Positions 35,522-44,692 of a stretch of 64,000 bases of DNA are shown piece after piece. Made by a program: the position numbers and the translations under genes. This stretch comes from Methylocystis rosea (lineage in GTDB: Bacteria > Pseudomonadota > Alphaproteobacteria > Rhizobiales > Beijerinckiaceae): contig NZ_CP034088.1 in NCBI RefSeq assembly GCF_003855495.1, forward strand, positions 124,001 to 188,000, in the 5' to 3' direction. The notes under the pieces are model-generated. The model saw nothing but the letters and a program-made list of their open reading frames with translations. It did no database searches and was not told where the DNA came from. Numbering within the stretch: the stretch's first letter is position 1; every line of letters begins with the position of its first letter.

Positions 35522-36942
35522 CTCGCCGTCACTTCGCAATTCTTTTGGGCTTTGTCGTCGTCGCGGCCAGCCTCGCTTGGCTGGCCGAGGGACGTTTCAA
35601 ATGGGTCACACCTACAGGAACGCTGGGTGACGCCGGGCCTAGTATCTCGGGTAAGCCGCCTGCAACGACAGGCCCGATCATTTACTACAGGGATCCCGAC
35701 GGTCGCCCAGCCTATTCCTCGACGCCCAAGAAGACATCGGCAGGCAAAGATTATCTGCCGGTGCGCGCCAGCGAGGATGTGAGTTTCGAGGACAAGCCTC
35801 CTGCAGGCTCCGCCAAGATTGGTGGCGAACGACGCGTGCGCTTCTATCGCCATCCAATGGGCCTGCCCGACACATCGCCCGTTCCCAAGAAAGACGAGAT
35901 GGGAATGGATTACGTACCCGTCTACGAGGACGAGGCGGAGAACGGCACGACCATCACGATCAGCCCCGGAAAGCTGCAAAAGACCGGCGTTCGCTCCGAA
36001 CCCGTCCAACGCCGGACGCTGAGCGTCCCTGTTCGAGCGACGGGCAGGATCGACTTCGACCCGCGACGTATCTCGATCGTCTCCCTGCGCTTCGAAGGCT
36101 TCATCGAATCGGTCGGGAAGTTTGCGGAGGGCGATTATGTTCGCAAGGGCCAGACGCTGATGCGCGTGTATGGGCCGAATCTTTCGAGCGCAGCCGCCGA
36201 ATATGTCGCCGTCCTCAACATGCGGCGTGGCGGCGGGATCGACGCCCAGCGTCTGGAGGGAGCCAAGCGGCGGCTCGTCAATCTCGGCCTCGACGAAAGC
36301 GCCATCGCCGCGATCGGGCGCGCCCGCAGCGTTCCACGTGTGATTGCATGGCCCGCGCCGCAAGACGGCCATGTCTTGGAGCGAGCGGCAATTAACGGCA
36401 TGCGCGCCGCGCCGGGCGACATGCTGTTTCGCATCGTCGATCATTCCCTAGTTTGGGTGCTGGCGGACATCGCCGAGCGGGACATCGCCTTGATCAAGCC
36501 CGGACAAAAGGTCGATGTGCGGCCACGGGCTTACCCAGATCGAGCCTTTAAGGGGCAAGTCGCTCTGATTTATCCCCATCTCAATATGGAGACACGAACG
36601 GCGCGCGTCAGAATCGAACTGCCGAACCCCGACGGGTTGCTGCGGGGAGATATGTATGCGGAGGTCGAGATCGCAGCCGGTGGAAACGAGAAGGTGCTAA
36701 CGGCGCCAGAAAGCGCCATCATCGACACCGGTAAACGGCAAGTGGCGATTGTCGACAAGGGCGAAGGGCGCTTCGAGCCGCGAGAAGTAAAGATCGGCCG
36801 GCGCGGCGAAGGCTTCGTCGAAATCAAGAGCGGCGTGAGCGAAAACGAACGCGTAGTTACGACCGCGAACTTCCTCATCGACGCCGAAAGCAATTTGAAG
36901 GCGGCGTTACGAGCTCTCGACCAAGGGGAGGCGGGCAAGTGA
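35518..36942 (+). CDS. cusB: CusB-like periplasmic adaptor with tandem heavy-metal-binding motifs
   Basis: 474 residues. After one N-terminal helix come two copies of a metal-binding-domain pattern: YYRDPDGRPAYSSTPKKTSA with GKDYLPV, and FYRHPMGLPDTSPVPKKDEM with GMDYVPVYE. Then come the barrel-sandwich and hairpin parts (VSLRFEGFIESVGKFAEGDY, VRKGQTLMRVYGPNLSSAAA) and the membrane-proximal domain. The first copy lacks the Met residues of the second and may be degenerate. The protein hands Cu/Ag to the RND pump. Start and stop overlap both neighbours (ATGA, GTGA). Confidence 0.9.
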   Translation: MTRRHFAILLGFVVVAASLAWLAEGRFKWVTPTGTLGDAGPSISGKPPATTGPIIYYRDPDGRPAYSSTPKKTSAGKDYLPVRASEDVSFEDKPPAGSAKIGGERRVRFYRHPMGLPDTSPVPKKDEMGMDYVPVYEDEAENGTTITISPGKLQKTGVRSEPVQRRTLSVPVRATGRIDFDPRRISIVSLRFEGFIESVGKFAEGDYVRKGQTLMRVYGPNLSSAAAEYVAVLNMRRGGGIDAQRLEGAKRRLVNLGLDESAIAAIGRARSVPRVIAWPAPQDGHVLERAAINGMRAAPGDMLFRIVDHSLVWVLADIAERDIALIKPGQKVDVRPRAYPDRAFKGQVALIYPHLNMETRTARVRIELPNPDGLLRGDMYAEVEIAAGGNEKVLTAPESAIIDTGKRQVAIVDKGEGRFEPREVKIGRRGEGFVEIKSGVSENERVVTTANFLIDAESNLKAALRALDQGEAGK

Positions 36943-39900
36943 TCGCCCGTCTCATCGCCTGGTCGGCGCGCAACCTATTGCTCATATTCGTGGGCGCTGC
37001 CTTCGCGGTCGCAGGGGGCGTCTATGCCGTGCGCACACTGCCACTCGACGCCATTCCCGATCTCTCCGATGTGCAAGCGATCGTTTATACGGAATATCCG
37101 GGCCAGGCGCCGCAAGTCGTCGAGGATCAAGTCACTTATCCGCTCACCACTTCGATGTTGACCGTTCCGCGCTCCAAAGTGGTGCGCGGATTTTCATTCT
37201 TCGGCGTATCCTTCGTCTACGTCATCTTCGACGATGGCGTCGATATTTATTGGGCGCGCGCGCGCGTCCTCGAATATTTGAGCGCGGCGAGTAAGAGATT
37301 GCCGGCGGGCGTGACGCCAGTTCTCGGTCCCGATGCGACGGGCGTCGGCTGGGTCTATCAATATGCGCTCATCGCCAAGGATATGACGCTCGCCGAATTG
37401 CGCTCGATCCAGGACTGGACGATCCGCTACGGCCTCGCCAAGGCTGAAGGCGTCGCTGAGATCGCGAGCGTCGGCGGCTTCGTCAAGCAGTATAATGTCG
37501 TTGTCGATCCTAACCGACTACGCGCGCTCGGCCTTCCACTGTCGAAAGTGCGTGGCGCCATCCGCGCCAGCAATACCGATGTAGGCGGTCGCACGGTCGA
37601 ACTTTCCGAATTTGAATTCATTGTGCGTGGACGAGGCTATCTGCGCAGCGTGAACGACCTGAAAAGTATTGTCCTGCGCGTCGAAAACGGCACACCACTT
37701 CTCCTGAAGGATGTCGCGCGCGTCGAGCTCGGCCCCGACGAGCGGCGTGGCGTCACCGAACTCAATGGTGAGGGCGAGGTTGCGAGCGGCATCGCGCTAC
37801 AGCGTTATGGCGCCAATGCGCTCACAGTGATCGACAATGTCAAATCGACCCTTGCGCAGATGGCGACAAGCTTGCCCAAGGGCGTTGAGATCGTCTCGGT
37901 TTACGACCGCTCCCAGCTCATTCATGCAGCCGTCGAGACGCTCAGGAGCACACTCGTCGAAGAAGGCGTCATTGTTGCTCTCGTCTGCGTCGTCTTTCTA
38001 ATGCATGTGCGCAGCGCACTCGTCGCCATCATCATGCTTCCCGTTGGCGTACTCATGGCGTTCGCCGCGATGAAGGCGCTGGGAATCGGCTCCAACATCA
38101 TGAGTTTGGGCGGCATAGCCATCGCTATCGGCGCAATGGTGGACGCCGCCATCGTCATGATTGAGAACGCGCATAAGCATCTAGAGCGCGCACCGCCCAA
38201 TAAGCGGCGCGTCGAGATTATAATCGACGCTGCGACCGAGGTTGGCCCCGCACTGTTCTTCAGCCTGTTGATCATTACGGTTTCGTTCCTGCCGATCTTC
38301 ACGCTCGAAGCGCAAGAGGGACGTTTATTCAGTCCGCTCGCCTTCACCAAGACGTTCGCCATGGCGGCGGCGGCGCTTCTTTCCGTGACGCTCGTGCCGG
38401 CGCTGATGGTCGTCTTCGTGCGCGGAAAAATTATTCCCGAGACGAGGAACCCCATCAATCGCGCGCTCATTTGGCTCTATCGGCCGATCATACGTCTGGT
38501 GCTCAAAGCGAAAGTCGCCACTATTCTGCTGGCGCTGGGCGCGCTAGCGCTGACCATCATTCCGGCCCGCCAGCTCGGTAGCGAATTCATGCCCACTCTC
38601 AATGAGGGTGCGCTCCTTTACATGCCGACGACGCTGCCCGGGCTCTCGGTCACCAAGGCCGCCGAGCTCCTGCAAAGGCAGGACCGTATCATCAAATCCT
38701 TCCCCGAAGTTCACACCGCGTATGGCAAGGCTGGGCGCGCCTCCACGGCGACCGATCCGGCGCCGCTCGAAATGTCAGAGACCGTCATCCAGTTGAAGCC
38801 GAAGGATCAGTGGCGTTCTGGAATAACGATCGACAAGCTCATTGGCGAAATGGACGCGGCGCTGCAATTCCCCGGCGTGTCGAATGCCTGGACCATGCCG
38901 ATCCGAAACAGGATTGACATGCTGGCGACCGGGATCAGAACGCCGATCGGCGTCAAGATTTTTGGCCGCGACCTGTCGCAAATGGAGGGGCTCGCGCGCC
39001 AAGTCGAGGCCGTCTTGAAGCGCGTGCCCGGAACTTCGAGCGCCTACGCCGAACGCGTCATCGGCGGCTATTATCTCGATATTGTTCCTGATCGCGCGAT
39101 GCTCGCGCGCTACGGCCTCATGATCGGCGACATGCAAGCGATAATCGCCACGGCGCTCGGCGGCGAGACCGTCACAACGACGGTTGAAGGACGCGAACGC
39201 TACGGCGTCAACATCCGCTATCCGCGCGACTTCCGCTCCGATCCGAGAGCGATCGCCAGCGAAGTGCTGATTCCCCTACCTGGCGGCGGGACGGTTCCGC
39301 TCGGCGAAGTGGCGAGTGTCGGACTCGTTCGTGGCCCGACCTCGATTCGCACCGAGAACGGCCAGCTCACAGTCTACATCTTCGTTGATATCCGCGACCG
39401 CGATCTCGGCGGCTTTGTCGAAGAAGCGCGCCAGGCGGTCGTCGATGCGATCGAGTTCCCGGCAGGCGCTTATGTCGTCTGGAGCGGTCAGTTCGAATAT
39501 CTGGAGCGCGCACGAGGGCGCATGCGGATCGTCGTGCCCCTGACGCTGCTCGTCATTTTCCTGCTGCTCTACCTGAATTTCCGCCGCTTGACCGAGACAT
39601 TGATTGTCATGCTGTCGCTGCCCTTCGCGCTGGTCGGCGGCGTGTGGCTGATGTGGTGGTTGAACTTCAACATGTCCGTCGCGGTGGCGGTGGGATTCAT
39701 CGCGCTTGCTGGCGTCGCCGCCGAGACCGGCGTCGTGATGCTGATCTATCTCGATGCGGCAATGCGCGAGGTCGCGGCCAAGCGCGTGGCCAAAGGGAAG
39801 ATCTTCACTCGCGCCGATTTGCGAGAAGCGATTATGCTCGGCGCGGTCGAGCGCGTGCGGCCGAAGATGATGACGGTCGTCGCAATCATGGCGGGGCTTG

Positions 39901-40100
39901 TGCCGATCCTCTGGAGCACTGGCGCAGGGTCAGAAGTTATGCAGCGCATCGCCGTTCCGATGATTGGCGGGATGGTGTCTTCGACGGCTCTGACGCTCGT
40001 TGTCATTCCGGCGATCTATGCGCTGATCAAGGGGTTTGGCCTGCCTCAAAAAGGAGAGGTCAAACAGGAGTTGGGGGGAACTATCCACGCAGCTCCATAG
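36939..40100 (+). CDS. cusA: CusA-like RND copper/silver efflux pump
   Basis: 1053 residues with a GTG start overlapping the cusB stop. Heavy-metal RND features are clear: LPLDAIPDLSDVQAIVYTEY near the start, the TM4 proton-relay region (GGIAIAIGAMVDAAIVMIEN), NAWTMPIRNRIDMLATGIRT with the metal-pathway Met, and a second RND half ending TALTLVVIPAIYALIKGFGL. The pump uses the proton gradient to drive Cu(I)/Ag(I) from periplasm or cytoplasm through CusC. No regulator is linked, so control is probably from elsewhere. Confidence 0.95.
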   Translation: MIARLIAWSARNLLLIFVGAAFAVAGGVYAVRTLPLDAIPDLSDVQAIVYTEYPGQAPQVVEDQVTYPLTTSMLTVPRSKVVRGFSFFGVSFVYVIFDDGVDIYWARARVLEYLSAASKRLPAGVTPVLGPDATGVGWVYQYALIAKDMTLAELRSIQDWTIRYGLAKAEGVAEIASVGGFVKQYNVVVDPNRLRALGLPLSKVRGAIRASNTDVGGRTVELSEFEFIVRGRGYLRSVNDLKSIVLRVENGTPLLLKDVARVELGPDERRGVTELNGEGEVASGIALQRYGANALTVIDNVKSTLAQMATSLPKGVEIVSVYDRSQLIHAAVETLRSTLVEEGVIVALVCVVFLMHVRSALVAIIMLPVGVLMAFAAMKALGIGSNIMSLGGIAIAIGAMVDAAIVMIENAHKHLERAPPNKRRVEIIIDAATEVGPALFFSLLIITVSFLPIFTLEAQEGRLFSPLAFTKTFAMAAAALLSVTLVPALMVVFVRGKIIPETRNPINRALIWLYRPIIRLVLKAKVATILLALGALALTIIPARQLGSEFMPTLNEGALLYMPTTLPGLSVTKAAELLQRQDRIIKSFPEVHTAYGKAGRASTATDPAPLEMSETVIQLKPKDQWRSGITIDKLIGEMDAALQFPGVSNAWTMPIRNRIDMLATGIRTPIGVKIFGRDLSQMEGLARQVEAVLKRVPGTSSAYAERVIGGYYLDIVPDRAMLARYGLMIGDMQAIIATALGGETVTTTVEGRERYGVNIRYPRDFRSDPRAIASEVLIPLPGGGTVPLGEVASVGLVRGPTSIRTENGQLTVYIFVDIRDRDLGGFVEEARQAVVDAIEFPAGAYVVWSGQFEYLERARGRMRIVVPLTLLVIFLLLYLNFRRLTETLIVMLSLPFALVGGVWLMWWLNFNMSVAVAVGFIALAGVAAETGVVMLIYLDAAMREVAAKRVAKGKIFTRADLREAIMLGAVERVRPKMMTVVAIMAGLVPILWSTGAGSEVMQRIAVPMIGGMVSSTALTLVVIPAIYALIKGFGLPQKGEVKQELGGTIHAAP

Positions 40101-40136
40101 AACAATGCACAACAATCTTCACAGGAGGAAAGACTA

Positions 40137-40349
40137 ATGCTTAGACTCTCTATTGCCTTAGCGACGATGCTGGCCCTATCCGTTCCCGCGATGGCCCAAG
40201 AGCTCCAGGAGCACGACCCGCAGACTCACGGAATGGTCCCCGGCGGGCATGGCCGTCACATGCATCGTGATTGGAGCACTCCTGGCCAACACAGACATAA
40301 TGTGTGCTGGCACCGCCATCATGGAAAATGGGTGTGGGTCTGTCGCTGA
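40137..40349 (+). CDS. His-rich secreted peptide
   Basis: 70 residues with an excellent ribosome-binding site (AGGAGGAAAG). A signal peptide of about 21 residues leaves a mature peptide of about 50 residues with 13 His, including HGRHMHRDW, QHRHNVCWHRHHGKW and a terminal WVWVCR that could form a disulfide with the first Cys. It follows cusA by 36 bases. It is a likely periplasmic Cu/Ag chaperone or buffer, playing the part of CusF, which is absent. There is no CusF-type fold. Confidence 0.8.
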   Translation: MLRLSIALATMLALSVPAMAQELQEHDPQTHGMVPGGHGRHMHRDWSTPGQHRHNVCWHRHHGKWVWVCR

Positions 40350-40417
40350 TGGAGAGAGCTTCGTGATTGAACGCATATTCGATGCGAAGCTGACGTACGG
40401 TAATTGTCGTCGACAAT

Positions 40418-40465
40418 AATGGAACGGTCCGACCATCGATTTGCTGTCGGGCCGTGTTCCTTAGG
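40418..40465 (+). terminator. Imperfect hairpin downstream of the Cus operon
   Basis: GGAACGGTCCGAC and GTCGGGCCGTGTTCC pair with one bulge around a 12-base loop, 70 bases after the His-rich peptide gene. There is no long T-run. It could slow transcription between the Cus operon and copA. Confidence 0.35.
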
Positions 40466-40793
40466 CAACAGTACGAGGCGCGGAAGGTCTCATCGGCGTG
40501 ATATCATCCAAGGAGTCCGCGCCCCTCATAAACCGTCGAGCAAAATGGCGGACCGCATCCAGTGACTTGCAGTTCCGCCGTTAAACTTTGCGTTGTTGAT
40601 CTTTTCGAGCGACGATACACGACGACATCGGTCGAGCGGGAGCCTCCGCAGCCAATGGTGTCGAGGCCGTGACTGAAGGAACCGCCATTTCTGGAAGCGG
40701 GGCGGCCGTATTGCCGAGTGAGCAACGACGATCGACCTTGCGCAAAGGACGCCTAGATCAATTACGATGCCGCTTCTGACGGCGCAAGGAAGG
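40466..40793. other. Gap before copA
   Basis: About 330 bases without a recognised gene. The copA promoter should lie here. No clear CueR-type palindrome was seen. Confidence 0.4.
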
Positions 40794-43058
40794 ATGAACC
40801 GAGTGGCCCACGAGCATCGGCATGATCGCGCCTCGCATGAGGAATCGAAGACGGCCCGTGGCGGTGTCACAATCGAGGATGCGCATCAAGACCCATCCCA
40901 TGTAGCGGACGTTATCTACACATGCCCGATGCATCCGCAGATTCGTCAGATCGGGCCCGGAAATTGTCCAATCTGCGGCATGACGCTTGAGCCACTCGTC
41001 GCTTCGACCGAAGCCGAACCGAACGCCGAACTCGTCGACATGACTAGGCGGTTCTGGATCGGGCTGGCGTTGGCGGCGCCGGTGCTCGTCTTGGAGATGG
41101 GCGGACATTTATTCAATCTCCATCACTTGCTAGCGCCGCAGGCGTCGAACTGGCTTCAGCTTATTTTGGCGACGCCGGTCGTGATTTGGGCTGGCTGGCC
41201 GTTTTTGGTTCGAGGCGCGCAATCGCTCGTGACACGTAATCTGAATATGTTCACGCTCATCGCCATGGGAACGGGCATCGCCTGGATTTACAGCGTCATC
41301 GCAACATTGGCGCCGTCGCTCTTCCCGCCGGCATTCCGCAACCTCGATGGCTCTGTCCCGATCTATTTCGAGGCGGCGGCGGTTATCACCGTCCTTGTTC
41401 TGCTTGGACAAGTTCTTGAATTGCGCGCGCGGGAACAGACCGGCGGCGCCATACGCGCGCTCCTCGATCTCGCGCCAAAAATGGCGACTCGGATTAACGC
41501 TGACGGATCCGACGAAGAAGTTGTGCTGGATCTTGTGAAGGTCGGCGAGCGCCTGCGCGTCCGTCCAGGAGAAAAGGTTCCTGTGGACGGCGAACTCGTC
41601 GAGGGCCGCAGTTCGGTCGATGAGTCCATGGTCACCGGCGAATCCATGCCGGTGACGAAGATTGCAGGCGACAGAGTCATCGGCGGCACGCTTAATCAGA
41701 CTGGCGGCTTTGTGATGCGCGCGGAGAAGGTTGGCCGCGACACCGTGCTCTCAAGGATTGTCGAGATGGTCGCATCCGCGCAGAGAAGCCGCGCGCCAAT
41801 ACAGCGCCTCGCCGATCAAGTGGCGGGATGGTTCGTGCCCGCCGTCATTCTCATCGCCGTTATTGCATTTCTTGCCTGGGCAATCTGGGGACCGGAACCA
41901 CGCATGACGTATGGCCTTGTTGCAGCGGTCTCCGTTCTCATCATCGCTTGCCCTTGCGCGCTCGGTCTTGCGACGCCGATGTCGATCATGGTCGGCGTGG
42001 GACGCGGCGCGCAGTCGGGCGTGCTGATAAAAAGCGCCGAGGCGCTGGAGCGCTTGGAAAAAATAGACACGCTGGTGGTGGACAAGACCGGGACGCTCAC
42101 CGAAGGCAAGCCGCGCGTCACGGCCATCCTCGCCGTCACCGGGATCTCCGAGGAAGATCTGTTGGCGACGGCGGCGAGTCTTGAACGCGCCAGCGAGCAT
42201 CCCCTGGCGTTCGCAATCGTTCAGGCCGCAGCCGAGCGCGGGCTCGCGCTCAAAGGTGCGACGGATTTCGATTCCCCCGTGGGCAAGGGCGTCATCGGTC
42301 GGGTCGAAGGCAATGTGGTCGCGATCGGCAATCGTCGATACCTTGTGGAGCTCGGCGTCGATGCGACGCCGCTCGATAGCGACGCTGAACGCCTGCGGGA
42401 AGACGGCGCGACTGCTATCTTTGTCGCCATAGACGGAAGAATTTCCGGCGTCATCGGCATCGCTGACCCAATCAAAGCGACGACGGACGCCGCGCTGAAA
42501 TCGCTGCGCGAAGATGGCGTCGATGTCGTGATGCTAACCGGCGATAACTGGACAACGGCGCGGGCCGTCGCCAAACGCTTGGGAATCGGCGAGATCGAAG
42601 CTGAGATCCTCCCTGAGGACAAGAGCAAAGTCGTGACCAGCTTGCGCGAGGCGGGTCGAATCGTCGCCATGGCGGGAGACGGCGTGAATGATGCCCCTGC
42701 ACTGGCCGCTGCCGATGTCGGAATCGCCATGGGAACCGGAACCGATGTCGCGATCGAAAGCGCGGGGGTGACTTTGCTGAAGGGCGATCTCGGGGGCATC
42801 GTGCGTGGTCGACGCCTCTCCAAGACGACGATGCGCAACATCCGCGAGAATCTGTTCTTTGCGTTCATTTATAATGCCGCGGGCGTGCCCATTGCCGCTG
42901 GCGCGCTCTATCCGATCTTCGGGCTACTCTTATCACCAACGATCGCCGCCGCAGCGATGACGCTGTCATCTGTAAGCGTCGTCGTCAATTCCCTGCGACT
43001 GAAGCAAGCCAGGTTGGACCCCGAGCGAAAAATTGAGATGCCGCCATATACGACCTAA
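40794..43058 (+). CDS. copA: Copper-translocating P1B-type ATPase
   Basis: 754 residues from the ATG at 40794 behind AAGGAAGG; an ATG nine codons earlier is possible. The N-terminal metal-binding domain is [15 protein letters not shown] then [12 protein letters not shown], in place of a classic HMA domain. Then follow the actuator TGES loop ([15 protein letters not shown]), the CPC channel motif ([13 protein letters not shown]), the phosphorylation site [21 protein letters not shown] and [17 protein letters not shown]. It pumps Cu(I) out of the cytoplasm. It completes the copper-resistance block with cusABC. Confidence 0.95.
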   Translation: MNRVAHEHRHDRASHEESKTARGGVTIEDAHQDPSHVADVIYTCPMHPQIRQIGPGNCPICGMTLEPLVASTEAEPNAELVDMTRRFWIGLALAAPVLVLEMGGHLFNLHHLLAPQASNWLQLILATPVVIWAGWPFLVRGAQSLVTRNLNMFTLIAMGTGIAWIYSVIATLAPSLFPPAFRNLDGSVPIYFEAAAVITVLVLLGQVLELRAREQTGGAIRALLDLAPKMATRINADGSDEEVVLDLVKVGERLRVRPGEKVPVDGELVEGRSSVDESMVTGESMPVTKIAGDRVIGGTLNQTGGFVMRAEKVGRDTVLSRIVEMVASAQRSRAPIQRLADQVAGWFVPAVILIAVIAFLAWAIWGPEPRMTYGLVAAVSVLIIACPCALGLATPMSIMVGVGRGAQSGVLIKSAEALERLEKIDTLVVDKTGTLTEGKPRVTAILAVTGISEEDLLATAASLERASEHPLAFAIVQAAAERGLALKGATDFDSPVGKGVIGRVEGNVVAIGNRRYLVELGVDATPLDSDAERLREDGATAIFVAIDGRISGVIGIADPIKATTDAALKSLREDGVDVVMLTGDNWTTARAVAKRLGIGEIEAEILPEDKSKVVTSLREAGRIVAMAGDGVNDAPALAAADVGIAMGTGTDVAIESAGVTLLKGDLGGIVRGRRLSKTTMRNIRENLFFAFIYNAAGVPIAAGALYPIFGLLLSPTIAAAAMTLSSVSVVVNSLRLKQARLDPERKIEMPPYTT

Positions 43059-43271
43059 GCAGAGGGCTATAGGACTATTCGGTGCGGGGGCAGTCACCAC
43101 TCCCACAGCGCCGGCTGTTCTCTCACCACTTTGCCACACTCACAGCATCTGTCATTGGCGGAACTCTCGCCCGCGTTATGAGAGCAAACATTTTGGCCCG
43201 CACTCGCCGGATGAACTCTGATTTCACTGTACAATTCGTCATTTATAGCAATTTTTAGAAGGTTAGGCTCG

Positions 43272-43560
43272 TTGAGTGAGGCGGCGATGACGAACGCGGC
43301 GGGTGAATCGGATGGAGAGGCTCTCAGGCTCGATTTTGACCGCCGTCTAAAAGATGCAATTGGGGGTTCGGTCGTGACCTCTGATGTTGGCGTGGTCGCC
43401 TTATCGAGAACTCGACGACGCGCTTGGCCTGAGCGGCATGGCGGGCGAGACTCTTGCCGGCGCCTGCACCGGCAAGAGCATGCTCTTGGTTGGCAATTTA
43501 CGGCGGTCTGGGTTAGGTCGGCTCGCCGGCTACCAGGACGTGAACGACGTGAGCGGCTTC
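43272..43560 (+). pseudogene. IS1380-family transposase, N-terminal fragment
   Basis: Frames combine to EALRLDFDRRLKDAIGGSVV, TSDVGVVAL, YRELDDALGLSGMAGETLAG and GRLAGYQDVNDV. IS1380 transposases begin with this LxFDxR...TSDAGLLxYRELDxALGL...GRLAGYEDVND pattern. The fragment changes frame near 43390 and ends where the TonB receptor remnant begins. Confidence 0.65.
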
Positions 43561-43574
43561 GGCGGGCCCTGGCG

Positions 43575-44111
43575 TTCTGGGCGTCGGCGCCGGCGTGGTA
43601 CAATTCCAAGTTCTATCCGGCGATCGACAATTTCGTCGTGGTGCCCGTTTACGCGCGCGTGGACGGCGCCTTGTTCATCAGGTTGAGCGAGAATGTCTCG
43701 GGATAGCTCAACGTCGAGAATCTGGCTGGCGCGCGGTACTATGAATCGTAGATCTGCCAGCGCGTCGCTCCGTATCGGCGAGCGATATCGGCCACGATGG
43801 CGTTCGGCGTCAGACTCTCGGCGGCGATCCGAGCTTTCTCCGCCTCAGAGCGTCGCCGACGGCCCGTGGGGCCGGCAACCACCTCAATCCGTCCCGCGTA
43901 GCCTTCTTTCGAGACGCCCATTTGGGCGTCCATTTTGACGTCTCTGGTCATTACAGCCACCCTCGAAAGCAGGGGCTTCTTCGCATGATCAGAACATTTT
44001 CGGCAGAAGGGGATCGGCTAAGCGCTTACGTACTATGTCTTCGAGCATAACAACAACAACACGCCAGGCACCCCGCGCTCGGCCTATGTGACGCTGAACG
44101 CGCGAGTTTAA
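43575..44111 (+). pseudogene. TonB-dependent receptor C-terminus, split by an IS66-like insertion
   Basis: The left part reads SKFYPAIDNFVVVPVYARVD, GALFIRLSENVSG, stop, LNVENLAGARYY (to about 43750). The right part, after about 280 unrelated bases, reads YVFEHNNNNTPGTPRSAYVT then LNARV, stop (44030-44111). Together they restore the last beta-strands of a TonB-dependent siderophore receptor (NVENL...RYY...NNNNTPGTPR...L.AR.). A TAG also interrupts the left part. The rest of the receptor is gone. Confidence 0.7.
43739..43960 (-). pseudogene. IS66-type TnpA-like N-terminal fragment inserted in the receptor remnant
   Basis: The minus strand reads RIEVVAGPTGRRRRSEAEKA then RIAAESLTPNAIVADIARRY and GATRWQIYDS, the helix-turn-helix of IS66 TnpA, which ends abruptly at the receptor sequence. 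It differs from the copy at 24110-24353, so two IS66 elements have passed through this region. Confidence 0.65.
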
Positions 44112-44499
44112 GCGAGTGCCGGCCGTGCACGCGCCGACTGGATGAGCCGTAGGCATCGATAGCCAGTCATTCTCGCCTGATGTATCGGCGCAGGCTCGAA
44201 AGACCCTGCGCCGGCTCGCCGGCTCAGCCCCGACTAGAACAAAAACCCTAAGCAGCTCCGCCAACGAGCTTCACGACAACCGCAGCGATTGTGTTCTAAG
44301 GGCCGCCAAGACCTGCATAGCAAGACCACCAATAACGCCCCCGCCCACCCAGCGAACATGTGGGCGCGGGTCGTCATTCGTCTCTCATAGCGGCTCCTCT
44401 AGTTTCCGCGAGCTGCCCCCTTGCCGTCTGTCCCGGAGCTTGATGCGCTCGCACGTGTTCGGATAGGCGTGGTTTGGCTCCCGGAGTTGCAGCGTTGCT
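44112..44499. other. No gene recognised between the receptor remnant and the IS21 element
   Basis: Short frames only. The right end borders the first IS21 terminal repeat. Confidence 0.4.
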
Positions 44500-44692
44500 G
44501 ATTCCGCTTGATGGCGCCCCCTAAAACGAGATGAAGGCGCCCACCCGTTACGGAATGATGGCGCCCCCCGATTCCGAGATGATCCCGCCCCCTGCAACGG
44601 AATGATCCCGCCCGGGTGATTTCGTGCAGTGGCTCACCGCCGCCGTTGGCCTGATCAAGTCGCTCCTTTGGCAATCCAAGGGGGAGCGATTC

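Noticed and set aside
40383..40417. ATTGTCG-T-CGACAAT palindrome as a copper-regulator box
   Set aside because: It lies within a converging set of weak inverted repeats after the Cus operon, does not match known CueR or CopY boxes, and no cognate regulator is nearby.
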